Positions 47,925 to 60,082 of a stretch of DNA of 64,000 nucleotides are shown here, piece by piece (position 1 is the first letter of the stretch; each line of letters opens with the position of its first letter). The notes under the pieces are model-generated. The model saw nothing but the letters and a program-made list of their open reading frames with translations. It had not been told where the DNA came from and did no database searches. A program made the translations under genes and the position numbers. The stretch spans positions 372,001 through 436,000 of the forward strand of contig NJPS01000034.1 of assembly GCA_002946415.1 (NCBI GenBank), read 5' to 3'. The DNA comes from Rutstroemia sp. NJR-2017a BVV2 (lineage: Eukaryota; Ascomycota; Leotiomycetes; Helotiales; Rutstroemiaceae).

Positions 47925-50228
47925 CTAACAACTCCAAATCCCCACGACACCACTTCTCCTTCCCTCAACCAGATATCCGTCTTTAACTCTACACTTCTCA
48001 ACAATGCTAGCACCGGCCACACTTCCATTGCCGTCATTTGCCGCACCAACGCCACAGTCCCAGTGACGTCCATCTGTCTTATCGTACACTTTCACTACAT
48101 CTTCTCCTGCTGCGGCTACAATACGACGGCTATCGAACATCATTGATGTGATGGGTGAATCGTAGGCGTATGCATCATAGATTGCTCCTGTGCGGAGGTC
48201 CCAGATCTATTTTGTTCTGTTAGTATGTTGTTCTGATTGCCAAGAAAACCCTCCTCCTTCTGTAGCGGGGAAAAAGTGGGAAAGTGTTATGTAAAAGCGC
48301 ATCAAAACTCACCCTAATACTCCTGTCCAAACTGCCCGTAACCAAATGCACATCATCAAACTGTAAACAAGTAACAGGACCCGTATGTCCGACCAAACTC
48401 CTATGCACCTGACCACTTCTCAGATCCCACAATCGAACCATTCCATCCGCAGTTCCACAAGCCAAAGCCGCATCGAAGACCTGAACTGCGCCTACAAAAT
48501 CTGCTGTCGCATCAGGTAATCTTCCAGTTTGTCGCCATGTACCTTCAGTTGAGCCCATTGTTGCGGATGCTTGCGCAGCCGCCCACATAACATCGAGAGT
48601 TTGTACACATCGACCCTTTTCGAGATCCCATTGTCGTAGAGTTTTATCCGCAGAACCAGAAATCAGAGTGTCGCCACGGAAATGGAGAGCAGTAACCTCA
48701 TCGACGTGCGCTTCGAGTGTGAAAAGAGGGCAATCTAACATGGTTCCTTGAGGCACGTGAATTGGTCTGTTGTCTACTTCCACATCTCCAAATGCAAGAT
48801 GGTCTTCTTCCTCCTCCTCCTCCTCTTCTTCCTTGATTTGGTTGTCTTGCGGGTCATAGCGAGCTTTACTCAAATCCCAAAGTCGAATCGTAGCGTCCAT
48901 AGATCCAGTTGCAACAATGTTGTCTTCAACCTGAAGAGTTCGAACCGAAGCAGTGTGGCCTTCAAGAAGACCTATACATCGACCTGCGTTCATATCCCAT
49001 ACGCGAACCGTGTCATCCAAAGCCGAAGAAACCATAGTGCCGAAAGGAACATCAAAATCGAGTGCCGTAATCATATCGCCGTGCGCTGGAATTTCCCGAA
49101 TCGACGAACCAGCTTCGAAATGCTCATGTAATATAGGCATAGATTTCCGTCTGATCGTTTTGTGTCGTCTGGATCCTTTCGAAGATGGCGTACTCGCTCT
49201 TGATGGGAGCTTCTCATATATCGATTCCGACATAAACGAAGACTCCATTCCTTGCTCTTCAGGCTCTTCATCGTCGGTGCCAGTTACAGATTTTGCCAAA
49301 GCTTCCGCATCATCGAGCTGTTCCTGCGCATCCTCTAATCTGTTTTCGACATCAAGGACTATTCGCACGTTAGACCTGTCACTCTCTTCCAATGACTGAT
49401 AGCTACTTACTTTCATGCTCCAAACCAGCCTCTTCTTGCTCTAACACTGCTAACCTATCCAGTACGATCCTCCTCATACTATTGAGATTCGCAATCTTGT
49501 TATCAATCTCATGAATCTCCCCACTCGCCATATTCTTCCTAATCCCCATCATCTCCAACCGGTGATTCAACTTCTCCTTCTCCTTCTTCAACTTCGCCAC
49601 ACTAGGCGGCCCATCTGAAGCCGCCTCAGACCCCGCATCATCAATCAGCTTCCTCCCCCTCGATATCCTCCTACGATGCTTCTTCCCCTCATTTCCCGTC
49701 GTCTCCGGCAACGTCGCCTGAAAGCCTTGAAACAGCGAATACGAATTATCGGTATCGGGGATATTTCTCAGCAGCTCGTCGGGCAAGTACGTCAGAGCAC
49801 GATACTGGATCTCGCTGGTCGACAGCGTCGACCGCACCAAGTCCGTCGGCGTCGTCTTCGCAAACGAAAACACACTCCGCTGCAGATTCGGCCGGCGGAG
49901 CTGCTTGTGCAGGTCGCTCATCGCATTCTGGTAGTGTGTGCTGGCGGTCGGATCGGTAATGGGCCCGATGAGGTGCCCGGCTGTCGTGCTGACCTTCCTC
50001 CCGAAGGCTTCGAGCCCGCGAGTCTGGTTGATGTAGCCCACCATCAGTACACAGGTGTGGGGAACACGAACGAACGAACTGTCAAACGACGGGGAGAGAA
50101 AGGTGTGGGATGAAGAAGAAAAAAGTAAAATGGGTGCTGCAAGCACAACATACGGAAATTATAGCGGAGTCAGTGTCATCGTCATCGGCCCCAAAGGATG
50201 AGGCATTGCGGCTACTGGAGCCAGCCAT
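47925..50228 (-). CDS. MDV1: mitochondrial division protein 1 (WD40 adaptor for Dnm1/Fis1)
   Basis: Links outer-membrane Fis1 to the dynamin Dnm1 during mitochondrial (and peroxisomal) fission. The preferred model on the minus strand has exons 50228-50154, 50023-49411, 49358-48313 and 48206-47925, giving 671 aa. After an acidic N terminus comes the Fis1-binding region ([40 protein letters not shown]). A coiled coil follows ([48 protein letters not shown]). About seven WD40 repeats make the C-terminal propeller ([55 protein letters not shown]). An acidic (E)n run from CTC/CTT repeats lies in a propeller loop at about 48800-48830. The first exon is inferred; the alternative is a start at 50044 (MVGYINQ) with no 5' intron. 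Confidence 0.88.
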
Positions 50229-50884
50229 CCATACAATTGTCAATTCAGGTTAGATATGCAAGTTCTGCTTTCGGGTAGTAATGCAAGAAGGACCTTTTTT
50301 CGTTGGCCGTCGCCCCTCATGTACTTAGATAGCGTAGGATGTGTTGGCAAGAGAATGTGTTTTGTAAAACTTTGCTGTAATTGGAGAAGAAGAAGCGGCT
50401 TTCGGTTTTCTGCATTCATCCCCAGTTGTTCGTGCTGGGAGGAGAATTGGGGGAAGAGCGGACGAGTGGGAAATTCGTGTTTTTGATTCCCGGCTCGATG
50501 TCTTGATTGATATGATGCAGTGTGCTGAAGCCACACCTTTTTTTAATGGTGTGGCTTGAAGCTATGCTGGGCATAAAGGTACGGTACATGGCATAAGATA
50601 TGCATATGCATAAGATTATTTAATGCACGGAAATACGCAGATATGCACAGATGATAGGTGAGAGCAGATGCACAGCACGCGTAATGCTCACAGATCCGTG
50701 ACACCCCACCATCCAGAGTTGAGCTCCGGTAGCGGTAGCGGTAGCGTTCTCCGTTTCTGTTTGTTTTTGCTTTCCAGGATCGATTTCAACATCATCCTGT
50801 CCGACTTCTCCGGACAAACGTCTCCCACATAACAGCTTCGGAATTCAACATCTCTCACATCGCACAGTCTCCCCAATATTCACA
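50229..50884. promoter_or_regulatory. divergent promoter region between MDV1 and ARO7
   Basis: 656 bp between two start codons pointing away from each other. It holds a GGTAGC triplet-type repeat (GGTAGCGGTAGCGGTAGCG) at about 50728-50746 and TATGCATATGCATAA-like palindromic sequence at about 50600-50614. No gene is seen. Confidence 0.5.
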
Positions 50885-51742
50885 ATGGACGCAGCAATTG
50901 ACCTCTCCGACGTTTCCAAAGCCCTCGACCTCTCCAACATTCGCTTCCAGCTCATGTGAGCTACCCAATCCCTCTCAATCCCCATCCTCTACCTATTTCC
51001 ATCTCGCTAACACCTCTCATCCAGCCGTCTCGAAGACACCATAACCTTCCACCTAATCGAGCGCGTGCAATTCCCCCTCAACCCCACCATCTACATCCCC
51101 TCCGCACTGCCCATCCCCAACAGCAACCTCAGTTTCTTCGACTGGTTCTTCCACGAGCGCGAATCCCTCGACTCCCTGATCCGACGCTACCAATCCCCCG
51201 ACGAATACCCCTTCTTCCCGCACGCTCTCAAGACCCCGATCTTGCAGCCTCTGCACTACCCGCAGATCCTGCACCCCAACGACGTCAATGTGAACCAGAA
51301 GATCAAAGAGCATTATATCAAGGAGTTCCTGCCCAAAGCATGTCTACAGACGGGCAGACAAGATCGCGGCGAGACGGCGGAGAATTATGGAAGTGCGGCG
51401 ACGTGCGATATTAGTTGTTTGCAGGCGTTGTCGAGACGCATTCATTTTGGGAAGTTTGTTGCGGAGTCGAAGTTCCGGACGGAGGAGGAGGCTTTCACAA
51501 AGATGATTAAGGAGGGTGATAGGGAGGGATTGGGAAGAGCGATTACGAATGAGAAGGTTGAGCAACAGGTTTTGGAGAGGTTGAGGTTGAAGGCTAGGAC
51601 GTATGGCACGGATCCGAGTTTGGGAGAGAATGCGGGTGAGGGAAAGATCAATGTTGAGGCTGTGGTTTCGATGTATAGGGATTTTGTGATTCCCTTGACA
51701 AAGGAAGTGGAGGTTGAGTATTTGATGCAGAGACTGGACTGA
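50885..51742 (+). CDS. ARO7: chorismate mutase
   Basis: Converts chorismate to prephenate, the branch point to phenylalanine and tyrosine. Exons are 50885-50955 and 51025-51742, giving 262 aa, against about 256 in yeast Aro7. The 69 bp intron joins ..IRFQL-I-RLEDTIT... The AroQ-type all-helical fold is recognisable. [13 protein letters not shown] forms the N-terminal active-site helix (Arg and Glu), with [22 protein letters not shown] and [11 protein letters not shown] following. The regulatory-domain region [31 protein letters not shown] is present, and the conserved end includes [21 protein letters not shown]. It begins 656 bp from MDV1 and its 3' end is only 174 bp from that of BCP1, a tight convergent pair. 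Confidence 0.95.
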
Positions 51743-51916
51743 GTTTAAAAAGAAAAAATCGAGGCAGCGGATGATGTTTCACTCGATGGGAAAAAAGGTT
51801 ACGAAAAGGAAGATATATACCCGGATATGGTCAATAAAAGGAAAGACAGTAAAAGTTCTTCGCGGAATTCTTTTACATTAATTTTGTTTTAATTTGCTCT
51901 TGTGAATCGCATCTAT

Positions 51917-52897
51917 TTATGACGGCGCACTTAGATATTCTCCCATTGCCTTTACACACTCCTCCCATTTCGATCCCTCAATCAGTATCAGCTCCCCAAC
52001 CGCTCTGATACCCATCTCCTGAAAAGCTCTCTTACTATCCGCCATACCCTCTCCCTCATCCTTCTTATACTCAAACTCTTCATACGCACAAGCAAACCTC
52101 TTCAACACCTCATCCTCGGGATGGAAGTAGAAAAGCTCCCCACTGCTACCATCCGCCTTTCCCTTGCCTTTACTCTTCTTATTCCTCGGTCCCTGCTCCT
52201 CTCTATCCAGCCTTGACTCCACCTCCCTATACCCCTTCGACACCACCAAATAATGCGAAAACTCATACGGCTCGCCATCCTCCACCGCCGCCTCAATCTC
52301 ATCCACCAGCATCCCATACATCGGCGGCGCCACCTCAGCCGGAACATTAATCAACCTCTCCGCCAAAACCACCCCCGTATCACCCTTTCCCTTCCCCTTC
52401 CCCTTCCCCTCAAGCACCCCTCTAATCTCTCCCCCCTCCTTCGCCATCCCACATAAATACTCCCTCAACCCCTTCACCCCCGCCCCCGCGCCCTCTTCCC
52501 TCGACACATTCAGCACACTCAAAAACGCATACGCATCCGTCTCCTCGCCATCGACCTTCACCGTACTCCCAATCGTGCCCTCCTTCACAATCGTATCCGC
52601 CAATGCGCTCACATCCAGTAACTGCGCGTCCACGTCGAATAATTGCCGAATGAGACTCTTCACGCCATGGAAATCTAAATCTTTGAAATTGAACCATTCG
52701 AAATCGACATTTAGGATATCTTCGCCCTGGAATACGGAGATGGCAATTAGTTATTTGCGATAGTAGATAGGTGGATGGGAGATAGCAGGAAGGAAAAGTG
52801 AGGATAAACTTACGTCGCTGCCACTGTCGTTTTCCTCGGCATTAGGCGCAGGCGCATCTGGCAGATCTTCTGGATCGCGAACCCTTTTCTTGACCAT
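51917..52897 (-). CDS. BCP1: Bcp1 / BCCIP-like protein
   Basis: Homologue of yeast Bcp1 (human BCCIP), a nuclear protein that supports export of Mss4 and acts as chaperone of ribosomal protein Rpl23. Exons on the minus strand are 52897-52814 and 52726-51917, giving 297 aa. The 87 bp intron joins ..NDSGSD-GEDILNVDFEWFNF... The conserved N-terminal part reads VNVDFEWF-like NVDFEWFNFKDLDFHGVKSL, then LINVPAEVAPPMYGMLVDEI and YEFSHYLVVSKGY. YFHPEDEVLKRFACAYEEFEY and the C-terminal AVGELILIEG follow. A short Lys-Gly repeat (GKGKGKGKG, about residues 134-142) is encoded by a CCTTCC-type tandem and is likely length-variable. A second Lys/Gly-rich stretch (KSKGKGKADG) resembles a nuclear-localisation segment. 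Confidence 0.93.
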
Positions 52898-53712
52898 TTT
52901 GAACGAGTATTTTTTGACTTAATGAATAAGTTTCTGTTGAAGGTTTTGGAATAATCAGTAAAAAAAAGTTCCCACCGCCGCGGCAGAATAATTGTAATCG
53001 GCACTAGTTGCGGGGTAGATTGATTGGCCCCAGTCGATATATGGCCCTTTTCCCAAACATAAAAATCACATCTCACAAGAACGATAGGAATCTGAAAGCA
53101 TCTGTCTATTGTGCTAACTACTGTATGAACATAAAAAAGTCCATGTGCCTCAATTGCGATCTATCAGCACCTCTGTCTTTCTACCCCCTCTCACCAAGCA
53201 GCTATGCAATCATCGAGAAGCCTTATCAATATAGCTTGCTCTCAATCCTCCGAAATGAAGCTCTTCAATAACGAATCTGGTATGCAAAATAAAAGAGCCT
53301 CTCCAAGTTTTAGTTGTCTCCCACAATGCCATACATGAATTTGGGTATATAGAATATAAAAGAAATGTAGAATGGGTGGCATTAAGGTAATAGGCCACAT
53401 GCTTCCATAATCAGACAGTATAAGAATCGCCGTCATGATTAAAAATTAAGTTTGATACATGAGCAAATAAGCTCAAAATCAGTCTCTCAGGTGCAAGCCA
53501 TGCGAACATAATATCTAAGAACGTAACGGCGTGAATGTAGAAGTCGAATGTAAAAAATGTCTGAGTTGTGTGCAGACAGTGTTGCTCATGGCAGTGAGAA
53601 GTGGGCGAAGCGAATTTAGGGAACCTGAACGCCAATACCGAGTGAAATAGAATCGTCGTGAAGCCGTAGAATTATTAATTAGGAAAAAAAGGACATGAGA
53701 AATCTGCCGTCA
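52898..53712. other. intergenic region between BCP1 and the SH3 gene
   Basis: 815 bp, A/T-rich. It is upstream of BCP1 and downstream of the SH3 gene (both minus). The small open frames here have no coding signature. Confidence 0.5.
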
Positions 53713-55789
53713 TCATGATGGGCCCGGGGGACCACTTGACTCTGTTGAGCCATCGCCCTCAATAGTTCTTCTCCAATGCTCTGGGAGGCAGACGCACACC
53801 AAAGGGAAAGCTTTGATCTCTCCACTAACATTGGGAGAGTCATCTCTTTGACCAGATGTATTCGAAACACCGCTATCGCGTTGCGCTTTCCTCTTCTCGT
53901 CCCATTCATCGGCTCGTTCGTTGATCAAAACTCCGGTCGCCCATCCATCGTCCCAAATGCCAACAACTTTAAGCATATCCCCACGCTCCAAGGCAAACTC
54001 ATCCCCGGCTCGTGGCTGGTAGGCCCATAGCGTTGCTACTTTATCCCCTGGGTGGATCTCGTCTTGGGAATAATAGTCCTTGAAGAAAGGTAGTTGTTCG
54101 GATTGCTGGCTTGCCATACCTTGCGGAGACGACAGGTCAGCACTTCCAGAGCGAGGAGAGTGTGGATCATCCAGCCCTAGTGCCGAGCTGCTGGATAAAG
54201 ATCCGTTTCTTCTATTTGGAGCTGGTCGTAAAATCCCGCCATGAATGGAGCTTGGGCTCTCGCCGAAAGAACTGGATGAAGATTGATGATCGTGTCTACG
54301 TCGGCCAGCAGCGTAACCCGCAGCTCCTCCTAGGGCAGCCCCTCCAAGTGCAGTTGCCCCTTGATGTGGTGAAGAGGAACCCCCGGAATGGCCTTCCAGT
54401 GCGGACATTCGCGCAATTCGTCCTCCAGGGAGGACTTCGTATCCTTCAGGTGTTGCATTTGAAGCTACTGGATTGTATGCCATTCCGCTTTGTGCTCTTC
54501 GTGCAGGAGACGGTTGGTTGAGAATACTTCCTTTCTGGCTCCCCCGTTTTCTACGTAAGAACATTGCAATGAGGAATATCAAGGCAATAAGTGCAATAGC
54601 TCCAATGATCGATCCAATAACAATGCCCGCAATTGCGCCTCCAGATAAGCCTTTGTGGGATGCCGAGGCGGGATCTTTAGTAGAAGTAGACGTCGGTGCT
54701 GAGGTTCCTGAAGCTGTTGATGTTGAGAAAGTGATGAATCCCGTGATTGTTGGCAATACTACGCCTGCGCAGCGATCATCCGCCCCCGAGTTATAGCAGC
54801 AAGTGTCGGTACTATTCTGTCCACCAGTTCCGCAGTATTGACACAATCCAAACGTGCTGTTACCAAATCCGCAATTATCCGGTTCGTTCGTGGACCCCTG
54901 AACACAACTTCCCGTTAATGAATCAGCTGGTAGTGCGCAATTTGTAAAATCGGCACGGATTTGAGAAACCGCATTGCTGTTCGGCCTCGAACAGAGCTGA
55001 CTGTCAGCCGTTATGATTGACTCACTCTCTGCAAATTGTGCCTTTCATTATCGTTAGTCTTTGGTTATGCGAGGCTTCATATGAGACTTACGCAAGAATC
55101 GGCACAGACAGGAGGTGCTTGGCTGTCAGTCAAGTTGCATGATGACTTCGAATTCTGGATTATTGAATTACAGATTACTGTAGTTGTGTATCGTGCATAA
55201 AGATTTGTTGTGTTCGTGAGATTAATATTTTCGCATCCGAGAAGTTGCTGGTACCTGCATATTCGAGTTAGACAACGCCGCCAAGTATAGATTATGTAGA
55301 CAGATACATACTTCGACTGCACATAGCTTGTTTGCACATATGCGCTTAATTGAGTGTCGAATGTGGCGCGATCGGAGACATAAGATAGGAATGGACTAAG
55401 ATTAGTGGTCAGTGTTGATTGAAACAAACAATTTGTGGTTCAACGTACAAGAGTCCGGTCAAAGTAGTATCTACTGAGGACGAAGTGAAGGCAGGACATT
55501 GTGTAGAGCCTTGAAGCGATACACAATTTTGTGCCATTGCCAAAGGGCTAGTCGCAAGAATGGACAACAGAGCTGCTCCCGTACCGCGCTTGATAGAGCG
55601 TTGTTTTCGTCTACTTGAAGTGCCTCTGACCACATCTTTTGAAACCACGCTGGTCATTGTTCGACGTCGATTTGGAAAAGATTTTAAAGGTTTGATGGAA
55701 TGGCCGTAGGATGCTTCATTGCTTGAGGTCGAAGTATGAATTGCGGTGAGGGTTCTGTCGTGGATATTTTCCAGATTTTCCTCAATCAT
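53713..55789 (-). CDS. single-pass membrane protein with cytosolic SH3 domain (Fus1-like architecture)
   Basis: Probably a plasma-membrane scaffold. The layout of extracellular region, helix and SH3 recalls yeast Fus1, but orthology is not shown. Exons on the minus strand are 55789-55449, 55395-55312, 55254-55092 and 55041-53713, giving 638 aa. A start at 55657 gives 594 aa and places the hydrophobic signal (AALLSILATSPLAMAQ) nearer the N terminus. The ectodomain is Cys-rich (NCVSLQGSTQCPAF, LGCENINL, VCADSC, LCQYCGTGG, DTCCYNSGADDRC) with several N-x-S/T sites. A Ser/Thr stalk, a GGAIAGIVIGSIIGAIALI-type helix (about 329-355) and basic stop RRKRG follow. The cytosolic part is Gly/Ala/Ser-rich. 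The SH3 domain (about 526-610) carries ATLWAYQPRAGDEFALERGD, WDDGWATG and AFPLVCVCLP. Confidence 0.85.
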
Positions 55790-58700
55790 GTTTCCTTTCC
55801 TATTCGTCCTTCCTCATATATGCGCGCCCTCTTCTTTCCTCCGCAATTATATCCGTAAGTGAAGGCGAATTTTCCCAATCAACAACGCAGTAAACAAAAC
55901 TTGCAGTCAATTATCCAAAGAGGCGATCGATCGTTAACTGGATTTGAAGAGAAGAAAATGAAGTTCTTCCAAAAACGAATTGAAAAATTCAAACGAATGA
56001 CTCTGTTGTTGTTTGGTATAAGTAGGTAGGCTCGGTAGGTAGGTTGACGAACGAACGAACAAACGGAAGGATAGAAGAGCGAGAGACCGTCATTCAATCT
56101 TCGAGCTTTCTTCTCGAAGGAGGAAGTGATCGGACGAGGCACTGCTAGAAAGCTGGAAAGCTAGAAAGCAAAAAGCCAAAAAGCCAAACGCCAGTTGATC
56201 TCCTCCTTCCGACTTTTAGGGGTGCGCCTCTGAGAAGGTAGACCGTAGAAGTTGGAGGATATGATTAAAGTGTTTTTCTTTTCTTTTTTGCAATGCTTGA
56301 GTTACGACGTGAGATCTTTCGGCAAGGGACGAGCCAAGAAAAGGCCTGGCTGGCTCGCTGGCTGGCGGCAGAAGGGGAAGAAAAGCGTGGCAGCAGGCTC
56401 CCCAGGTGAATAATTAGGGAATAATTTAGGTGCTAAGTAAGTACGAACTACGAAGCAGTGGGTTTGGGCACGTCGTGGGTCGTGAGTGGGTAGTGGCCAG
56501 TGGAAGTGGGTAGACAGATAGAGACTCCAAACCGTATTGCGGTCTGCGCTCAGTTTCTCAATTCCCAGTTCCCAATTTCCATGCGGGAGATAACCATCTC
56601 TCTGCTCGAAAAGGTCGGTCGCGTCGGGTCTACAGCTAATATGCCTGGTAAAATTCTGGTAGTTGCAGGTAAATACAGATAATGGTCCTAGTCTTTTCTG
56701 ATAACATCGATCAAGTTGATCAAATAGTCGCCAGTGCACTATCTTCATCCCCAATTCGACCCTAATTTTAAGATGAGGTGGAAGGCAAACGAATGGATTG
56801 CTCCGTATGGTAAGTAGCTACTCGTGATACTACCGTCTCATTGGTAGATATTTTCCGATGGCTGGAAAGATTGAATATTTTTTGATACTCGTATCATTTG
56901 CATGTTCCTGATAGAAGAATGCGATGCTATGCAAGCCGTGGATCTTTTGTTCTCTCTACGAAGTATGTGTTTGTTCCAGTCCACGTATCCAAATACACCA
57001 GCCACCCACCCTCGTAGGTCTTACCTTGACCTGTCCGAAGTAACCGTCGCACACTTCATAGACGGCGCGCTTGATCCTCCGAACCGAACTCTCGAATTTT
57101 GATACAATCGGGGTCTTTTACACAGCAGCCTATTCAATACTAAGGCATGCCTGCACTTCGTATGTTAACTTCTGCAAGATGCCGCTTTGCGCTTCAATTT
57201 CAAATTTCAACATGCTTTTCGAGCCGACGCACAGTATCGATTATGCTATCTTCGGTCTAGCTGTGGAGGCTGGGAAATGAAAGTAACACTCAGCGCAAAC
57301 AAGCCAAACGAAACGGTTCCATAATAATCGCGGAAACACTAGGGTGTCTTGAAGCGAGTTGAAGCATTCAAGCATTATGCATTCATCGATTCATCGATTC
57401 TCCCCAAGGTTGGCGTTATTCATAGATTAGACCGAGGAACGAGGATGTATGGGCCAATCATCCGTTTCCTTCTCCAGCGTTTAAGCATTGAGTTTCTGTC
57501 CCTGGCATGAACTTCATTTGGTACTACCTTGAAACCGCAGGTTGCACCCGTTCACCTCGTTCGATAGGGATAGGTTGTCGCAGTTCTGTTGCTCATCTGC
57601 GTACCAAGATTTGAATACTCTGGTCACTCTACACCATCCTACCCAGGTAAGTACCGAAAGTCCCTGAACGCGGCATGCATATGCTCGAGGGTTGAGTTTC
57701 CATCGCCGGCTCCCTTGTTGGAATAGAGAGGAGGAAATTGCAGTCTACAGGTAAAAGTGATGGCAAGCGTCCCAAAGACAGATGGCCTTTCATACTCATG
57801 CGATTGCTGCGGTCGGTCAGCCATACCTACTATCAATATCTCTTAACAATACACATCTGCGCCGCCGGACGATTAATTCCGCGCTATGCGGACTTTCAGG
57901 GCCCTATGGCTTGGGCGACTATCTCCTCATGATCAGATGCCGGCACTGGAGCCAGCTATCGGTATCTATCATCCAAATCGATTCCTTATTGGAAAAAAGA
58001 GTGATCACCAAGTCTACCTTTCTCTTGACCGTCGCCATGGACAAAATCAAACAAATGCAGAGTCCACAGCCAGACTATCATTTCGGACGATGCACGTATT
58101 TTGAGGCTGGCATCCCTGATATGCCTGACTGTAAGTTCTAGGTCTCCTCGGAAATGAGTGCTGAGCCTGCAGCGAACTTTACCCAGTGCAGAACAGCCAT
58201 CAATGCCTGCTCCCTTCCGTCAGTTTGATCGCCCGGAAGATAATTATACAAGCACTGTTTCTATCCAAACTCCGTTCATGGATAGCATAGTTAGACCTCA
58301 ACTTTAAGGTCCCAAGAAGCTCGTAGGACTTCGAATCCGGTACATTCGTACTGTACAATGTTCTAAGTCTGTGGCTGACAAGATCTCATCGGGCGAGATT
58401 GCCGAGGTGGTGGCAGAAACGTATATTCTGTGCAACATGCAATGCAGCATCTCTGAGTCTGGAGGAAGTCGGTTTATCAACAAACTCACAGAATAAACAT
58501 AATCGGTTTTTGATGAAAACATGATTACTGTTTGAGACAAATCCCCACAAACAAAGTATTAAAAACCATGCCATGGGTCATCGTACACTCCTCAGGCGCG
58601 AAAGGGAGGCGAGGGAGGATAAGTCAAAGACAGCATACTTGTAGTAACAGGTAACTGCAAACACGACTCAAATCTCGATATCACGATCCTACCGATTGTT

Positions 58701-58984
58701 GACAAGATCTAAGTAGCTCTTAAGTATCTTCTCGAGATGAGCGGGTACCTTACATTGGATCCGTGACGTCTTTCTTCGAGCTCCCACACAAACTTGGAGG
58801 GGTAAGAAAACTCTATGTATGACGTATCTATGGATTCAAAGTACTTCATAACCCCAACACCATTCCCTCACACGACTTTCATCTATTTCTTCATATAGAC
58901 ATCCAATTTACATTCACGAACATTCAATCAATTCCAATTTCACTATACCAATTTACTATACATTCCCAACCAGTTCTACTCAAA
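55790..58984. other. gene-poor intergenic stretch (3.2 kb)
   Basis: The longest stretch without a gene I can support. Near the SH3 gene there are short tandem motifs: GAACGAACGAACAAACG at 56052-56068, AAAGCTGGAAAGCTAGAAAGC and AAAAGCCAAAAAGCC at about 56153-56186, and GGCTGGCTCGCTGGCTGGC at 56345-56363. The overlapping small frames at 57738-58141 do not resemble known proteins. The rest shows A/T-rich sequence with no open frame. It could contain a long 5' leader of the SH3 gene or a non-coding RNA, for which I have no direct evidence. Confidence 0.4.
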
Positions 58985-59577
58985 ATGGCATCTTCCAACG
59001 TCGGCAGCTCTCAAATCTATGAGGATGGTGACCAGAAGAACATCCCTCGATCAGAGATTGAACAAATGAAGAAGGACAACAGATTTCACGATGGCAAGGA
59101 AAACAGCCATCTTGCAAATGATTCAAGTAAGATTGGAAGTATTCCCGCTCCACAGTGTCTTGGTTTAACAGTTTGGACCAGAGGATGAGCGAACCATCGC
59201 AAACAAGCTAGAACGCGAGGAGAAGGTAAGCTGTTCCCGACGACCTCATGGAAAGCTGTTCAAGGATGCTAATCAGTATCGCAGCGTGAAGGTGAAGGAG
59301 ACCGAATCAGCGAGGAGGCCAAGTTGTCGCAAAAAGATGCTACTGCTCCAGTAAGTTCTTGAAGTCCCTTAGCATGTCTTGGTTGATGGACTGTACACTA
59401 TGACGATCTTATATTTCGTCATGTGTGCAAGCCAGTCCACCTATGCTCGGTACAGCTACTGATTCGCTATCACTGTAGGCCAAGATGCACGGCAACGAGC
59501 CTAGCCGGGGCGCTAAGATTGACCAAGAGTTGAGAGAAGAAGAGGAGGCTCTGCTCAAGAAGAAGGGTGCCGCTTAA
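58985..59577 (+). CDS. small hydrophilic conserved hypothetical protein
   Basis: I do not recognise a named family. Exons are 58985-59126, 59182-59225, 59285-59350 and 59479-59577, giving 116 aa. All three junctions keep frame: ..NDS-K-DERTIANKL.., ..REEK-REGEGD.. and ..ATAP-AKMHGNEP... The protein is almost entirely charged and polar, rich in Glu, Lys, Asp and Asn, with no hydrophobic segment. This suggests an intrinsically disordered or LEA-like soluble protein. Ordered-looking pieces are KNIPRSEIEQMKKDNRFHDG and GNEPSRGAKIDQELREEE. The first acceptor (TTTGGACCAG at 59181) was chosen because the nearer AACAG would bring an immediate stop. The upstream sequence is rich in CATTCA/CAATTCC and A/T, as in highly expressed genes. 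A stress role is a guess. Confidence 0.7.
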
Positions 59578-60082
59578 GTTCACTGAAAATGTGTTCTCTG
59601 AGCGTGGAGGAAGGAAATGATATTCAAAGTCGATTCACGGACATTTGGAGGCATACTGGGAGCGAGCTCAATTGCCGGAGTTATTTGGTGGACAAAAATA
59701 AATATCATGTAAAACTATCTAAGGCGTGGTAGAATTGCCTAGACCATCAATGAATTATGATTATCAAGTAAAGATCTTCTGCTATCAATACTTCGTAGAT
59801 GCCCCTCAAATGGCGGGGGCGAGGCTGGTGAACATAGCTTAGCTTAGTCATTGTTAAAGTCGCGGACCCACGAGAACATCGGCAGGCTACCGGGCCATTG
59901 TCTGTGGTAGATCGGTCACCGTCCAGGTAGTTATTGCGCGAGGATGTTACACAACCACACTCAGCGACGTCCGGCTTGAAGATAGATAATCGTATTTGTG
60001 GTTCAGCTTCGCGAATGTTCAAGTGCGTTTATAACTCCCACACCAATGAGTTTACCTAGATGACATCCAGTCCGTCGCAACA
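59578..60082. other. intergenic region before VPS15
   Basis: 505 bp with the 3' UTR of the small hydrophilic gene and the VPS15 promoter. No gene or repeat is seen. Confidence 0.5.

Noticed and set aside
57738..58141. Three overlapping plus-strand frames
   Set aside because: They occupy all three frames over the same DNA and none shows conserved motifs, so a chance open region is the simplest reading.
59171..59181. Use of the nearer acceptor (TTTAACAG at 59171) in the small hydrophilic gene
   Set aside because: It would bring the frame to a TGA within five codons; the TTGGACCAG acceptor ten bases on keeps the frame.
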